A stretch of 64,000 nucleotides of DNA from a virus. Of the stretch, positions 63,894-64,000 are shown one piece after another. The notes under the pieces are model-generated. The model was not told the DNA's origin. It ran no database searches and was given only the letters and a program-made list of their open reading frames with translations. The DNA lies in the IMG/VR virus record IMGVR_UViG_3300027857_000016, positions 1 to 64,000 of that record, one strand, 5' to 3'. Numbering within the stretch: position 1 is the stretch's first letter; every line of letters begins with the position of its first letter. The position numbers were made by a program, and so were the translations under genes.

Positions 63894-64000
63894 GTGGCAG
63901 CAGGTGACATCGCAATACAAATGACGATCACGGCGGTGGATGCCGCGTCATCGATTGTGGGGAATATCGCTGACAGCCTCTCAAAACTTCCTGGTGGACT
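63894..64000 (+). CDS. Tape measure protein, N-terminus only
   Basis: A frame opening at GTG 63894 behind GAAGGTGATAA and continuing past the window. The start (AAGDIAIQMTITAVDAASSI) is like tape-measure N-termini, in which a short strand precedes a long helical region. Position after the frameshifted chaperone supports the call. An ATG at 63921 is an alternative start. Confidence 0.7.
   Translation, partial: MAAGDIAIQMTITAVDAASSIVGNIADSLSKLPGG

Noticed and set aside
1-64000. Reverse transcriptase-based diversity system or transposase
   Set aside because: No reverse transcriptase, template/variable repeat pair, or transposase was found despite the repeated fibre modules.

Overview
The window looks like part of a tailed-phage (siphovirus-type) genome, prophage or phage-plasmid of a bacterium with ordinary sigma-70 promoters and strong Shine-Dalgarno (SD) sites. 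The right half is a textbook head and tail morphogenesis order on the + strand: small and large terminase, portal, MuF-like head protein, prohead protease, major capsid protein, connector and completion proteins, fibre-like proteins, tail tube, tail chaperone with a -1 frameshift, and the start of the tape measure. Base composition is near 50% GC. The protein styles (HTH proteins with acetyltransferase-like domains, many small proteins in ATGA-overlapping operons) recall phages and plasmids of Chloroflexota/Ktedonobacteria, but that host call is an inference. I see no integrase, lysis cassette, DNA polymerase or rRNA in the window.

Layout. 1-8.5 kb: mostly minus-strand early or accessory genes (DUF932, small hypotheticals, an XRE regulator, an orphan response regulator on +) and one odd tRNA-like gene. 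8.6-12.1 kb: a ParB-domain DNA methyltransferase behind a leader terminator, and a CoiA-like nuclease. 12.2-14.6 kb: a probable replication initiator with iteron-like repeats and an inverted repeat inside its own gene (a lambda-O-like arrangement), then a pair of divergent consensus promoters. 14.6-18.7 kb: short + operons under excisionase-like HTH proteins, a GIY-YIG homing endonuclease and a large HTH protein. 18.7-25.7 kb: an operon of small proteins leading to a cell-wall hydrolase, membrane proteins and a membrane-bound HerA/FtsK-like ATPase; a solitary CRISPR-repeat-like element lies in a gap at 19.2 kb. 26-34.8 kb: terminase genes followed by about 15 small genes in overlapping array, including a vWA protein. 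34.8-64 kb: structural genes, interrupted by four of the five homing endonuclease cassettes.

How it works together. Each homing endonuclease gene carries its own sigma-70-like promoter, and most have a hairpin at or near the SD, so they are expressed apart from the late operon they interrupt. A 13-bp palindrome, TTCRYANTRYGAA, occurs seven times exactly and several more times with one mismatch, nearly always just upstream of genes scattered over the whole window. It is the best candidate for a phage-wide operator and is not explained by any recognised family. Other points of interest are the CRISPR-like single repeat, the tRNA with an enlarged anticodon arm, the replication-origin-like structure and the shared leader of two unrelated homing endonucleases.
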